From: an uncultured Clostridia bacterium
GTDB taxonomy: Bacteria > Bacillota > Clostridia > UMGS1810
DNA: 37,279 nt
Reading direction: 5' to 3'
NCBI GenBank assembly: GCA_934500705.1
Contig: CAKSTI010000020.1
Span: forward strand, 1-37,279
Shown: piece by piece, positions 8,625-18,249 of the stretch
Position numbering within the stretch: position 1 is the first letter of the stretch
Layout of the letters: each line of letters opens with the position of its first letter
Notes under the pieces: model-generated
What the model was told of the DNA's origin: nothing
The model's database searches: none
The model's input: only the letters and a program-made list of their open reading frames with translations
Position numbers and translations under genes: made by a program

Positions 8625-11270
8625 CTACTCTATGAATAAATAGTACCTGTATTCGCTGACATCGCCGTAGCTTACAAATGCAGCCGCACGGTAACCGCCG
8701 TAGCCGAAATGCACGTAGTCCTTTATGTCGTCACCGCTGATTTTTATTACATCGTAATTGCCGCCTGTTTCTTTAATGAGGTATGCTCCTCCCTTTAAGG
8801 GGTACGCATACGGGGTGTCCTCGTTAATCGTTTCGGGACTTGCAGATATTCTCACGTAATACGAGTCGGTAACGTCATAAACCCAGCCGAATGAAAATTC
8901 ATCTCCGTCGGGTATAAACGGGTCTTTGTTTCCGGTGGAGTAATAGCCGTTGGCGTCAGCCTTGGGGAAGGTTTTGGTAACGCTGTCATAGAGTATCTCC
9001 CAATAGCCGATGTAACCCCTCGGTGTAAGACCGTATCTTATGATGCTGCCCGGTGTAAACTCGGATATTCTGTTGTTTTTGGAGGGGTCAACATAAAATT
9101 CCACTACCGATGAGCCGTCATAGAGCGAGAGTTTATACATTGTACCGTCGTCGGTGGAGGCAATGCTTACGTTCTTTACAACGCTCATTCCCTGTCCACG
9201 CTCTATGTTTGCGTCGGTTTCGGAATAATTGCCGAAGGCAACGCATATGTCGTACGCAACGGGATTTTCGCCGATTGCGTAAAGCTCTATCGGGCTTTTA
9301 TGGTCGTTTCTCAAAGTAGTTGTCGCAAACTGCGAATAGTCAATTACATCACCGTACTCGGCAGGTGCGCCGAAGTACAAAGGAGTGCCGTTGGGCCAGA
9401 ACTTTATGCCGAAGTTGCGGTTTCCGCTCTTATAGTTAAGCTGTTCCTCGTCTTTGCTGCGGATTTTATGCAGAGAATTGAGCGTTTCGTCCGGTCCCAG
9501 GGTGTCGGTATCAACATAGGTAACCCTGCCCGTTTCGTCGGTGAGGTAGCATATAACCCTCGGAGTCAGTCTGAGCTCGCCGTTTAGCAAAGTTGTGTAT
9601 AAATCCTTGGGAGCAACGGACTTTCCGTCGAGCACAACGTTCTTGGCAAAGTCGTACTCGGCTTTATTGCCGTTGGGGTCCAGAATATACGCCTTTATGT
9701 TATTGGAGTCAACTCCGCTGCCGTTTAAGAGTCCGAGCATCATACCTGATTTAAGGTTTGAATTGTCCGTTTCGTTAAAGTAAACCACCTTGCCGTCATA
9801 CGAGAGGTAAAACGTTCCCTGCATACCGACAACCAACTTGAAGCTGTCCGAATTTTTTGCAAATGCCGACACTTCGTATTCCTTGCCGTTTATCGTCACT
9901 TTGTCCGGGCGGTCTGCACCGCTCTTTACAAAGGAGTCAAGCGTGCCGGTCACCCTTAAATAGGACACTATCATTTTAATATAATCGCCGTCAAGGCTCT
10001 GACCGACGGAGAGAATATCGTACTTTGTCAAATCGGAAAAACTTTTTTCATTTCCGTCAGAGTCGAGCAGTACATAATCCTTATCTTTAAGTTCAAGGTT
10101 ATTCGGCTTGCTCATATAGTCATAAACGGTTTCGTTGTCGGCGTTGTAATTGGCGTAAATGATATTTGAATACGCCCAGATGCTTATTACGTCATAGTGG
10201 GAGGCGCCGCTGTTGTCTATTGCGGTTATGCAGCCGCTTGTCATATCGTTTATGCACTTTAAGTAATCGTCGTTTACATTCAGCGATTTGCCGTTGTATA
10301 TGTACTTTGTATTAAGACCGACTTTTATCTTTTTCTGCTTTGAGCCGTCGGTATAGGTAATGCCGTCTTTTTCTGCCTTTACGATGTCGGAGGCCTCAAT
10401 TCTTAGCATATCGTTATCGTACTCGCACATATATACAACGGTGCCGGAGGGTGCGTTCTTTTCCTGTTTGTAGAAAAGTCTTACATTACAGCCGAGGTAC
10501 TCATTCTGAACAGCCTCGGTAACCTTGTAGCGCACATTGTCCACAACTATGTAACCGTCAAGGTGTCCGTCGCCGTAATTGAGCGCCGTCACGCTGTTTG
10601 ATGTAACGATGCCGTAGACCTCGTAAATATCGTAATACATTCCGAGCAGAGTCCTGTTGGCATCATTGCTGTAATCCGCTTTGCCGTTTTTGTACGACAC
10701 TTCGTCAAGGACGGGCGCCGTCATCATATTAAGCAAAAGCCTCGGCATATCGTCCGCAGTCAGGAACGAATTAAATGCGCCGTCAACGCCGTCTGTAATA
10801 TCCAGCTTGTTTATCTGTCTTACATATCCCGACGGATAACCGCCGTTATTATTGCAGTAACTTCCGTAGCCGAGGGCACGGACTGCAATGACGGAGGCAT
10901 CGGTAACGGTTATGCTGTCATTTGGATTAAACCTACCGTCATTTCCGCTTATGTAGCCTGCGTTGTATGCGGCAGTCACTGCGCCGTAGCAGTCCATAGA
11001 CGGCACAACGTCGGAAAACACCGAGCTGTCCCCGTTTATGTCGGTATTCAGAGCGGCGCACTTGGCAAGTTTCCGGACAAATTCCGCTCTTGTAACCAAA
11101 ACGTCGTGACCGAGCTTTTTTAAATCGTCATTGTCCAGTATGCCTATCTGCGATAACAGTCTGTAACCCGTATCGTCATCGCTTGCAATTCCGTAAGCCG
11201 GTTTTGCGCCGACCGTCACGCTGACCGCAAGGGTGAAACACAGGAAAAAAGCAGTTATTTTTTTGAACAT
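8625..11270 (-). CDS. S-layer-homology protein, N-terminal SLH triplet, large unknown beta-rich region
   Basis: 881 residues; ATG at 11270 after AAAGGAGGC. Signal peptide at residues 1-24 (MFKKITAFFLCFTLAVSVTVG...). Residues about 35-190 hold three SLH-type repeats: VTRAEFVRKLAKCAAL; SDVVPSMDCYGAVTAAYNAGYISGNDGRFNPND; and a degenerate third around INKLDITDGVDGAFNS. They would bind the secondary cell-wall polymer and place the protein on the surface. The remaining 680 or so residues are rich in short beta strands (VYGIVTSNSVTALNYGDG, TVVYMCEYDNDMLRIEA, YVRISASPETINED) and resemble no enzyme I can name. Such proteins recur in SLH-rich Clostridia as surface structural or adhesive components. Lying within a sugar-utilisation operon, it may help dock the polysaccharide or the secreted enzymes. 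Gap to the next gene is 43 bp. Confidence 0.8.
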   Translation of the reverse strand: MFKKITAFFLCFTLAVSVTVGAKPAYGIASDDDTGYRLLSQIGILDNDDLKKLGHDVLVTRAEFVRKLAKCAALNTDINGDSSVFSDVVPSMDCYGAVTAAYNAGYISGNDGRFNPNDSITVTDASVIAVRALGYGSYCNNNGGYPSGYVRQINKLDITDGVDGAFNSFLTADDMPRLLLNMMTAPVLDEVSYKNGKADYSNDANRTLLGMYYDIYEVYGIVTSNSVTALNYGDGHLDGYIVVDNVRYKVTEAVQNEYLGCNVRLFYKQEKNAPSGTVVYMCEYDNDMLRIEASDIVKAEKDGITYTDGSKQKKIKVGLNTKYIYNGKSLNVNDDYLKCINDMTSGCITAIDNSGASHYDVISIWAYSNIIYANYNADNETVYDYMSKPNNLELKDKDYVLLDSDGNEKSFSDLTKYDILSVGQSLDGDYIKMIVSYLRVTGTLDSFVKSGADRPDKVTINGKEYEVSAFAKNSDSFKLVVGMQGTFYLSYDGKVVYFNETDNSNLKSGMMLGLLNGSGVDSNNIKAYILDPNGNKAEYDFAKNVVLDGKSVAPKDLYTTLLNGELRLTPRVICYLTDETGRVTYVDTDTLGPDETLNSLHKIRSKDEEQLNYKSGNRNFGIKFWPNGTPLYFGAPAEYGDVIDYSQFATTTLRNDHKSPIELYAIGENPVAYDICVAFGNYSETDANIERGQGMSVVKNVSIASTDDGTMYKLSLYDGSSVVEFYVDPSKNNRISEFTPGSIIRYGLTPRGYIGYWEILYDSVTKTFPKADANGYYSTGNKDPFIPDGDEFSFGWVYDVTDSYYVRISASPETINEDTPYAYPLKGGAYLIKETGGNYDVIKISGDDIKDYVHFGYGGYRAAAFVSYGDVSEYRYYLFIE

Positions 11271-11283
11271 ATATTTGCCTCCT

Positions 11284-12981
11284 TTACTTTTTTATCAACA
11301 GAGAATACAGCATTTGTGACATTTCTGCTCTTGTTGCGTTCGACTTGGGGTCAAACATTCCGTTACTGCCGTTTATTATCTTTGAATTTTTAAGCGCTTT
11401 GACCGGCTCTTTTGCATAGTCGGAAATCTGGCTTTCGTCGGCAAAATCCTCTGAATTTGCAGGCTGTTCAAAGGCAAATCCGGCAAAGTTTGCGGCTCTG
11501 TGCACTATAACCGCCGCTTCCTCTCTCAAAATATACTGCTCCGGGTTAAATCTGCCGTTGCTGTCACCCGTTACAATGCCGTATTCGGCGGCAGTATTTA
11601 CAATGTCGCTGTACCACTTGCCGTCCTCAACATCTGCAAAGTATCTGTTCTGCGCACTTCCGCCGAGTTTTAAGGCGGTCATAACGAGCTTTAAAAATTC
11701 TGCCCTTGTGATGTTGTTATCCGGTTTAAAACTGCCGTCGCCGTAACCGTCGATTATTCCGTTTCCTTTGAGGTAGTAAACCGCATTGTACGCCCAGTGG
11801 GTACTGTCAAAGTCATTAAACAGCGCATCTTGACCGCCGGTTGTGCCTTGCGCAATATCTATCGAAGTCTTTACGCCTCCGCTTGTCTTTGAACCTCCGC
11901 CGCCACCGCCTCCGGGGGAGGAATTTTTAACATCGTCCGAATCTCTTATAACCGCTCTTATTGCGCTTAAAAGTTCGTCAACCGTAGCGTAGGATTTGCC
12001 GGCAACAGCCTCGTTGACAAGGCTCTTTCGGTCAAACGCTTTGTATTCCGATATATCTATGCCGAGCGACTTTTCCGCCGACTCCAAGACGCTTGAAACA
12101 TTACCCGAATTGGGCACCATTTCGATTGAGGTCAAAAACACTTCGTTTCTGAACCTTTGCGGTATGTCATCGACTGTTACTCCCCTCATTCTCTGCACGG
12201 TTCTTATTTTAAAATCCGACGTCTGATTTAAGTAGGTTTCCGTTTCCGCATAACCGGAGAGTTTGAGGTATTCACTGCTTTGGGTAATTACATCTGCCGC
12301 CTCGCTGTTGCGCTCGGTACTGCTGTTTAAGAGCACATACAGAGTGCGCAGACGGCTTTGTGTGTCTATCGTTTTTATAATGTCGGAAATCAGGGTCTGC
12401 TCTCCCGTGCCTATAACTCCTGCCGCCGCCGCACGCTTATCGCCGTCTGACAAATCGGGATAAAATTTAAGCGAGGAAAAGAACGAGCTTTCATACTTGT
12501 CTATAAGGTTCATTATGCCTTCGGCTCTGGTATTTATTTCATTTGCGTCGTTTCCGTCATAGCGGACAAGGCTGTTGTATGTGCTGATGACATTTTCGGT
12601 ATCCTCTTGTCTGTAAAAGAATATCTGCTCGAAGGAAGGCTTTGCTCCGAGTTCCGACACAACGACCGTGTACCAGCCGCTTTCGCCGTTAAAGCTGATG
12701 TCAAATTCATAATTTCCGTCGGCAAAGCTTTTCTGCCTGAAATATTTTACTTTGCCGTAAATCTCCTCTTCGCTCAGTTCATCAAATGAGGCGGCGTCGT
12801 ATCTGCCGCTTAAAATCTGAATGTTCACATAATCCTTTGCCGAGTTGTCAAACTCACCGCTGACCTTTATTGCACTTGCGGCGTCGTCAACCACGGCATT
12901 AATCGTGCTGTCGGCATATGCCGTGCCGAAAATCAGGGCAAACGCCGCAGCGGCAATTAAACATTGTCTTATTCGTTTCAT
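11284..12981 (-). CDS. S-layer-homology protein, C-terminal SLH triplet with poly-Gly linker
   Basis: 565 residues; ATG at 12981 with GGGAGG upstream. Signal peptide 1-23 (MKRIRQCLIAAAAFALIFGTAYA). Residues about 25-130 look like an Ig-like beta domain, about 145-345 are helix-rich, then comes a flexible linker with seven consecutive glycines (about 355-372). Three SLH repeats follow from about 385: DFDSTHWAYNAVYYLKGNGI ... NITRAEFLKLV; FADVEDGKWYSDIVNTAAEYGIV ... REEAAVIV; and a third ending NATRAEMSQMLYSLLIKK. Two of them keep the TRAE motif used for binding pyruvylated wall polymer. No catalytic domain is visible. The arrangement fits a surface-anchored binding or scaffold protein; function beyond anchoring is unknown. 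It is separated from the upstream GH74-like gene by only 18 bp. Confidence 0.85.
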   Translation of the reverse strand: MKRIRQCLIAAAAFALIFGTAYADSTINAVVDDAASAIKVSGEFDNSAKDYVNIQILSGRYDAASFDELSEEEIYGKVKYFRQKSFADGNYEFDISFNGESGWYTVVVSELGAKPSFEQIFFYRQEDTENVISTYNSLVRYDGNDANEINTRAEGIMNLIDKYESSFFSSLKFYPDLSDGDKRAAAAGVIGTGEQTLISDIIKTIDTQSRLRTLYVLLNSSTERNSEAADVITQSSEYLKLSGYAETETYLNQTSDFKIRTVQRMRGVTVDDIPQRFRNEVFLTSIEMVPNSGNVSSVLESAEKSLGIDISEYKAFDRKSLVNEAVAGKSYATVDELLSAIRAVIRDSDDVKNSSPGGGGGGGSKTSGGVKTSIDIAQGTTGGQDALFNDFDSTHWAYNAVYYLKGNGIIDGYGDGSFKPDNNITRAEFLKLVMTALKLGGSAQNRYFADVEDGKWYSDIVNTAAEYGIVTGDSNGRFNPEQYILREEAAVIVHRAANFAGFAFEQPANSEDFADESQISDYAKEPVKALKNSKIINGSNGMFDPKSNATRAEMSQMLYSLLIKK

Positions 12982-12999
12982 AAATATCCTCCCAAGAAT

Positions 13000-15900
13000 T
13001 TACTGCTTTCCGATTACTTCGAGCAGGTTATACAGCATAGACGCTATATCCTCTCTCGTTGCGGGCAGACTGCCGTTGTAGGTGTCAATGTTTTCTATGA
13101 TTTTAAGTTCGGCACAGCACGCAACTGCGTATTCGGCATAGCTTTGCGCTTTTCCGCCGAGATTTGCCTTTGACAAATCCACGCCTTCCGACTTGCCGTA
13201 TTTTTTAAGCACCCTTGCCATAATGACCGCCGCATCGTCATAGGTTATATTGCTCTTGCCGTCAAAGACCGCATCTGTCCCTCCGACTGCATATCCCTGC
13301 TCATAGAGCGCTCCCGCCGCAACAAAATCACGGCTGCGTATGCCGACGTCGGAAAACACCTGCTTTGTTGAAACGCACTTTAAATCAAGAGCCTTTTGCA
13401 GCATCTTTGCAAACTCGCCACGGGTAAAGTTTTTATCGGGATAAAAATTGCCGTCGTGATACTGATTTAAAATTCCCTTTTCGTACAGCTTGTCGATTTT
13501 TTCCTTTGCATAGCTGTCAGATGTATCAAGATAAATCTTTTCGCTCATATCATAGTACTTGTCATACTCATACACAAACGTTCCGTGCGAGGTGCCGATG
13601 TATACACGGGGCAGATTTGGGTGAAATTCCATACACCAGGCGTCACCGAAGCCGAACATTCCCTCCACGTGCCGCCACGTCTTGCCTCCGTCGAACGACT
13701 CGCTTATTCCGCCGGACGGTGACAGGTTGACGTGGTCTAAGTTGCAGGTTACAAGGTGCTGAGGATTTTTGGGGTCCTGCGCAACGTCGTAAAATCCACG
13801 GATATTCCCCTCGCCGGTATACATACCGGTAAGCTGGGTTAAAATTCCCGCATTGTCCACGTGAATACCGTTGGCAAAAGTGCCTATGTACGCCTTGTCC
13901 TTTACCGCAACATCAGCGGTAACGTTCTGAATTGTCGAGCGTATATTGCCTACAAAGTTCCACGTTCTGCCTGCGTCATATGATTTATACAAGAACGAGT
14001 TGGCATCGGTGTCGAGCGCCCAGACGATGTTTCCGTCAATCTTGGAACATTCAAGTATCTTGTACTTAACAGCCGTCCACGTTTTGCCGTTATCGTAGCT
14101 TATGTTTTTGCCGCAGTATATAACGTTCGGGTCGGTTGAACTATACATAAGCGCACCTGCTGTCGTTGACGGCACATTAATATACTGCCACGTCCAGCCG
14201 CCGTCAAGGCTTTCGAGAAGGTTGCTCCCGTACTTGCCGTTGATTAAGTATCTGTTTTTGTTCCTTGGGTCACGGGCAACGCCGTCAACGTCACGCCTGT
14301 AATCAAAGCGCATATCGTATGTGTCCTCGGACATATTATCCGTCACTGCCGGGTACTGCTCGCCGTTTCCGCTCGGTATTGTGCGTGCAAATCCACGGTC
14401 GGTAAAACTTATCCACACGTTATCGTTGTCTTCCTCGTCAAACCAAAATCCGGAGGCACGGTTGCCCGAATATCCGCTTGCAGACGGGAACCACGTTTTG
14501 CCGCCGTCCGTTGTCTTGAACCATTCGCCGTCGAACGAAAACCAGGCAATGCCCGGGTCATACGGGTGAACGGCAATGGGGTCGGCATTGGAGCCCCAGT
14601 TTGAAACAATGTATGCCAAATCGTTTTCGAGAGTTGACGTATGCCACGTCTTTCCGTAATCGTCGCTGTACTTTATTGAGTAACGACCTGCGATTGTTCC
14701 CGAAAGCAGAGTTCTGTGTCCGTTTTCGTCGGGAGCCATAAATTCAAGCCAACCGACTCTTGATGTTGAGGCGCCGGAACCGTCTGCGTAACACTCGTTC
14801 CACATCTCAAAAACATCTGTCATAAACTGCCAGGTTTCCCCGTCGTCAAAGCTCTCGTAAACTGTGTCGTCCACGCAGGCATACCAATGATTGCCGTCAC
14901 GGGGGTCTGTTATGCAATCGCTCACATATGTACTGCCAAGTTCGTCCGATTTATTAATCCAGGTTTTTCCGCCGTCCTTTGAAAACATCAGTCCGTAAGT
15001 CCTCGAACCGGTGATTATGGTATCGCCCTTTACACGGATAAAGCCGAGGGACATATCGTTAAGTCCGAGATATTCCCAATTTTCTCCGAGGTCGTCGGAG
15101 TAATATATTCCCGCATTTAGCGTAGCTGCGTACACTCTGCGTATTCCGTTTTCATTCGGCTCGGAGAAGGCAAAGCTGCCGCCCTTGCGGGTTGAATCGC
15201 CATAGCCTGTTCTCAGCGGAAGAATATACTCCCAGGTTTTTCCCAGGTCTGTGGATTTATATATTCCCTGACCGAGTCTTATTCCCTGAAAGGCATCATC
15301 TGATACGGGCTTTCCCATAATAGCAAAAGCAATGTTATTTTCGTCGGGATAAAACGCCAGTCCCTGAGTACCTACCGATTTAAGCCCGTCACCCGAAAAG
15401 CTCCACGTCACACCGCCGTCCTCCGTGCGGTAAACCGACTCCATATCCGAACCGATAAGCAGAATATTTGGATTATACGGACATATTGCAATGTTGTAAG
15501 GTGCCTGTCCGCACTCGCCGCCGTAGTAGTCATTGTCTATCTGAAACGGTTCGGTAAGGTGATAGTTTACAAGCCACGGCTTATACCGTGTGGTGGTATA
15601 TGAGTCTATATCCAGACCGGAAACATCTGTTGTAAAGTCAACCTCTTTGCAATCGTGCGTAAGGTTTCGCCTCTTTACTCTCGGTGCAGATACTGACGGC
15701 AAAAGCTCGTTTTCGCCCACTCCGCCCTTGCGGTTCACAATCAGGCGCAAAGATGCTCCGTCACGGTTTTCCGAAGATTTAAACCTGTATTCGGTGTTTG
15801 CATTGTCGCTGTCGTTTATTGAAAAACCTATATTGTTTCTCTGCGAAATATTGCCCCTCACATACTCCGTAACGTCAAGGGTAAATGTTTGTCCTTCAAC

Positions 15901-16302
15901 CGGCGTAAACTCCGCCTGCACAACCTTGCGCACGGGCGCATTTGAGGCGGTTATCTTATACGTCGGCATATCCTGATTATCTATGGAGTATACCAAAAGC
16001 ATAGGCGTGTACCCCTCCGGTGCGCTCACCGAATACGGAGTTATTTCCAGTTCCGCCGTATCGTAAATTCCAAGACCGGAGTCAATGTGGAAAAAGAAGT
16101 AGCCGTTTTGCTCGCTTGCGCCCTTAACCTCAACAAAGTCGTTTACGTAAACGTTGTTTTTTTCCTCGCCGGCAACCGTATGGGTATCGTCATACGGATA
16201 AAACACTTTTTCCTCTTTGACATCGTCAGCCGATGCGCATATGCCCATTGTAAACGTCATCGCAAAAGCCGTTAGTGCAGAAATAAATCTCTTTGTGTTC
16301 AT
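13000..16302 (-). CDS. SLH-anchored Asp-box beta-propeller glycosidase, GH74-like
   Basis: About 1100 residues. The start is the ATG at 16302 (MNTKRFISALTAFAMTFTMG..., a clear signal peptide, ribosome site AAAGGGA); a longer reading from 16389 would run back into the permease gene and is unlikely. Residues about 30-195 match a DNRLRE-type beta domain (FFFHIDSGLGIYDTAELEI, VTEYVRGN). Residues about 270-900 carry many Asp boxes (TEDGGVTW, STDLGKTWEY, SKDGGKTW, SFDDGETW, TTDGGKTW, SYDAGRTW, SFDGGKTW), giving two seven-bladed propellers as in GH74 endo-xyloglucanases. GSDMESVYRTEDGG stands where GH74 enzymes have the first catalytic Asp. Residues about 925-1100 are three SLH repeats, so the enzyme is displayed on the cell surface. 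Xyloglucan is the expected substrate but not proven. Paralogous to the secreted propeller protein further down the operon, which has a GLUG-like module instead of SLH repeats. Confidence 0.85.
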   Translation of the reverse strand: MNTKRFISALTAFAMTFTMGICASADDVKEEKVFYPYDDTHTVAGEEKNNVYVNDFVEVKGASEQNGYFFFHIDSGLGIYDTAELEITPYSVSAPEGYTPMLLVYSIDNQDMPTYKITASNAPVRKVVQAEFTPVEGQTFTLDVTEYVRGNISQRNNIGFSINDSDNANTEYRFKSSENRDGASLRLIVNRKGGVGENELLPSVSAPRVKRRNLTHDCKEVDFTTDVSGLDIDSYTTTRYKPWLVNYHLTEPFQIDNDYYGGECGQAPYNIAICPYNPNILLIGSDMESVYRTEDGGVTWSFSGDGLKSVGTQGLAFYPDENNIAFAIMGKPVSDDAFQGIRLGQGIYKSTDLGKTWEYILPLRTGYGDSTRKGGSFAFSEPNENGIRRVYAATLNAGIYYSDDLGENWEYLGLNDMSLGFIRVKGDTIITGSRTYGLMFSKDGGKTWINKSDELGSTYVSDCITDPRDGNHWYACVDDTVYESFDDGETWQFMTDVFEMWNECYADGSGASTSRVGWLEFMAPDENGHRTLLSGTIAGRYSIKYSDDYGKTWHTSTLENDLAYIVSNWGSNADPIAVHPYDPGIAWFSFDGEWFKTTDGGKTWFPSASGYSGNRASGFWFDEEDNDNVWISFTDRGFARTIPSGNGEQYPAVTDNMSEDTYDMRFDYRRDVDGVARDPRNKNRYLINGKYGSNLLESLDGGWTWQYINVPSTTAGALMYSSTDPNVIYCGKNISYDNGKTWTAVKYKILECSKIDGNIVWALDTDANSFLYKSYDAGRTWNFVGNIRSTIQNVTADVAVKDKAYIGTFANGIHVDNAGILTQLTGMYTGEGNIRGFYDVAQDPKNPQHLVTCNLDHVNLSPSGGISESFDGGKTWRHVEGMFGFGDAWCMEFHPNLPRVYIGTSHGTFVYEYDKYYDMSEKIYLDTSDSYAKEKIDKLYEKGILNQYHDGNFYPDKNFTRGEFAKMLQKALDLKCVSTKQVFSDVGIRSRDFVAAGALYEQGYAVGGTDAVFDGKSNITYDDAAVIMARVLKKYGKSEGVDLSKANLGGKAQSYAEYAVACCAELKIIENIDTYNGSLPATREDIASMLYNLLEVIGKQ

Positions 16303-16324
16303 TAACAAATCCCTTTCCGTTATA

Positions 16325-17182
16325 TTAACCTTTAATTGCTCCCTCCGAAAGACCCTGGACAAAATATTTATTGCAGCACACAAAAACAATCAGGATTGGC
16401 AAGAGAGCAACCGTCGATGCCGCAAGCATAAGCGTCCACGATGTTGCGCCCTCGGAAGATGTTTTTAAGTCAATGAGTGCAACCATTATTGTTTTTTGTG
16501 CCGGATTTGTAAGCGTAAATACCGCCGGCATAAGATACTCGTTCCACGAGCCGTTAAATGCCAAAATCAGCACGGTTGCCAAAATAGGTTTTAACAACGG
16601 AAATATTATCTTAAACAATATCCCCACAAATCCGCAGCCGTCGATTTCCGCCGCCTCGTCAAGTTCCTTGGGCAGTGAGTCTATGTACCCTTTTATAAGG
16701 AATATAAAGACTACCGGGACGGTAAACAGCTTTACCGCCATAAGACCCGTAAGCGAACGTGGTATCTTGAACCACTGCAACACATCAAACGTGGGATATA
16801 TGCTGATTGAACCCACCGTTATAAAAATGAGCGAGCAATACAGTCCGTACAATAAATTCTTGCACGGAAACTCCCCACGTGAAAAGACATATGCTCCGAT
16901 TAGAGCATTCACTATTGTAACCAACACGCAGATGCAAGTGTAATATGTACTGTTCCAAAAGAGCTTTGGCATATTAAACTGCATAGAATTCATCATATTT
17001 ACATAGTTCTCAAACGTAAAAGTTTCCGGTATAAAATTTTCGGGATTTGCCATAAATTCCATATTGGACTTAAACGACGACAAAAATGTATAAATAACCG
17101 GGAAAATCATAATAACCGCAAAGATTATGAGCAATGCGTATATGACTGTCCTCAAAATATTGTTCATAATTTTAACTGACAC
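16325..17182 (-). CDS. Carbohydrate ABC transporter permease (MalG/UgpE type)
   Basis: 285 residues, six predicted membrane helices, first helix RTVIYALLIIFAVIMIFPVI. The cytoplasmic EAA loop that contacts the ATPase is present (DEAAEIDGCGFVGILFKIIF), typical of the CUT1 sugar-transport family. Start chosen is GTG at 17182, because GGGAGA lies about 9-10 bases upstream; the ATG five codons later is too far from it. It pairs with the permease 13 bp upstream and with the solute-binding lipoprotein to import an oligosaccharide. No ATPase is encoded nearby; such systems often share a multitask ATPase (MsmX type) encoded elsewhere. Only 22 bp separate it from the propeller enzyme gene, which ties uptake to surface degradation. 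Confidence 0.93.
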   Translation of the reverse strand: MSVKIMNNILRTVIYALLIIFAVIMIFPVIYTFLSSFKSNMEFMANPENFIPETFTFENYVNMMNSMQFNMPKLFWNSTYYTCICVLVTIVNALIGAYVFSRGEFPCKNLLYGLYCSLIFITVGSISIYPTFDVLQWFKIPRSLTGLMAVKLFTVPVVFIFLIKGYIDSLPKELDEAAEIDGCGFVGILFKIIFPLLKPILATVLILAFNGSWNEYLMPAVFTLTNPAQKTIMVALIDLKTSSEGATSWTLMLAASTVALLPILIVFVCCNKYFVQGLSEGAIKG

Positions 17183-17195
17183 GTCTTTTTTCTCC

Positions 17196-18134
17196 CTAAT
17201 AAATATTTTTTAATCTGTTGCTGAGTTTCATATAAGCAATTCCTATAATGCACAGAATTACGGATGTTACAAACGACAGCGCCGCACCGTAGCCGATGTT
17301 TATAACACCGTTTGCAAATCCCGGCAGATACGAATTGATGATATGTGCCAAAACGGTGAGTGTTTCCCCACCGGGAGCACCGTTTGTAAGCAATACCACA
17401 AACTCTCCCGTTTGGAGCGTACCGTTTACACCGAGCAAAATAACAATTTGCAATACCGGCGCTATCATCGGAAGCGTTATTTTGAAAAATACCGTAATCG
17501 GCGACGCCCCCTCAATCCTTGCAACCTCGTACAAATCATTGGGTATGTTCTGCAAAGCCGCAACAAAGTATAAAATATTTGTTCCTATGTTTGCCCATAT
17601 ACTTGCAATAGCCAAAAACACCATTGCCGTATTTTTGTTTGATATCCAGTCTATCGGTTTTGAAATTATTCCGAGCCTTTCCAAAAACGAATTTATAAAT
17701 CCGTAATAATCAAACAAGTTGGCAAAAACAACCGCAACTATGGATGTTGCGATTACCGTCGGGAAAAAGTATATTGAACGGAAAATCGTCTTTCCCTTAA
17801 TCAGCTTGTTGTTGACCAAAAGAGCCACAATCAGAGCCAATGCAAACTCTATCGGCAGTTTATAAAGCGTAAATTTAAGCGTTGTAATCCAGGAGTGAAA
17901 ATACGCCGTGTCGGACGTAAACAGGTTAATAAAGTTTTCCCACCCCACAAACCTTGTTTCGGAGGGCACACCGGTATAATAGTAAAATGCCCATCTGATT
18001 GACCATATTATAGGATAAAACGACAGAAGTACCAGTCCGATTATCTGTACCGACAGCAGTGAGTAGCACTGAACCGCCATTTTCACCTTTCTTCTTTTAT
18101 ATCTGCTATGCCTGATTTTTAAAGCACTTTCCAT
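17196..18134 (-). CDS. Sugar ABC transporter permease (MalF/UgpA type)
   Basis: 312 residues from the ATG at 18134 (MESALKIRHSRYKRRKVKMA), preceded by AGGGGG at normal spacing; an upstream reading to 18233 adds an implausible leader without ribosome site. Hydrophobic helices begin at SLLSVQIIGLVLLSFYPIIW. The EAA loop YEVARIEGASPITVFFKITL identifies a CUT1-type sugar permease. It forms the heterodimeric channel with the permease 13 bp downstream. The 115-bp gap to the solute-binding gene holds a strong stem-loop, which probably lets the binding protein be made in excess over the membrane subunits. Confidence 0.93.
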   Translation of the reverse strand: MESALKIRHSRYKRRKVKMAVQCYSLLSVQIIGLVLLSFYPIIWSIRWAFYYYTGVPSETRFVGWENFINLFTSDTAYFHSWITTLKFTLYKLPIEFALALIVALLVNNKLIKGKTIFRSIYFFPTVIATSIVAVVFANLFDYYGFINSFLERLGIISKPIDWISNKNTAMVFLAIASIWANIGTNILYFVAALQNIPNDLYEVARIEGASPITVFFKITLPMIAPVLQIVILLGVNGTLQTGEFVVLLTNGAPGGETLTVLAHIINSYLPGFANGVINIGYGAALSFVTSVILCIIGIAYMKLSNRLKNIY

Positions 18135-18210
18135 ATATGAACCCCCTATGTCAGAATTTCTGACTGCATTTATTCGGCAGCAGGTTAGTTTTGCAAGACC
18201 GAAAATATCA

Positions 18211-18241
18211 GCGGGAATTTGAAATATTATCAAATTCCCGC
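18211..18241 (-). other. Stem-loop between binding-protein and permease genes
   Basis: Perfect 12-bp inverted repeat GCGGGAATTTGA / TCAAATTCCCGC with a 7-nt loop, just after the stop of the solute-binding gene. There is no T-tract on the minus strand, so it is more likely an mRNA-stabilising or partial-attenuation hairpin than a full terminator. Confidence 0.7.
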
Positions 18242-18249
18242 TTACCTTA

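Noticed and set aside
16303..16389. Upstream start extending the SLH-anchored propeller enzyme by 29 residues
   Set aside because: It overlaps the preceding permease gene and lacks a ribosome site; the ATG at 16302 gives a proper signal peptide after AAAGGGA.
18211..18241. Full terminator after the solute-binding gene
   Set aside because: No T-tract follows on the transcribed strand and the permease genes have no promoter of their own that I can see; a read-through, mRNA-stabilising hairpin is more likely.
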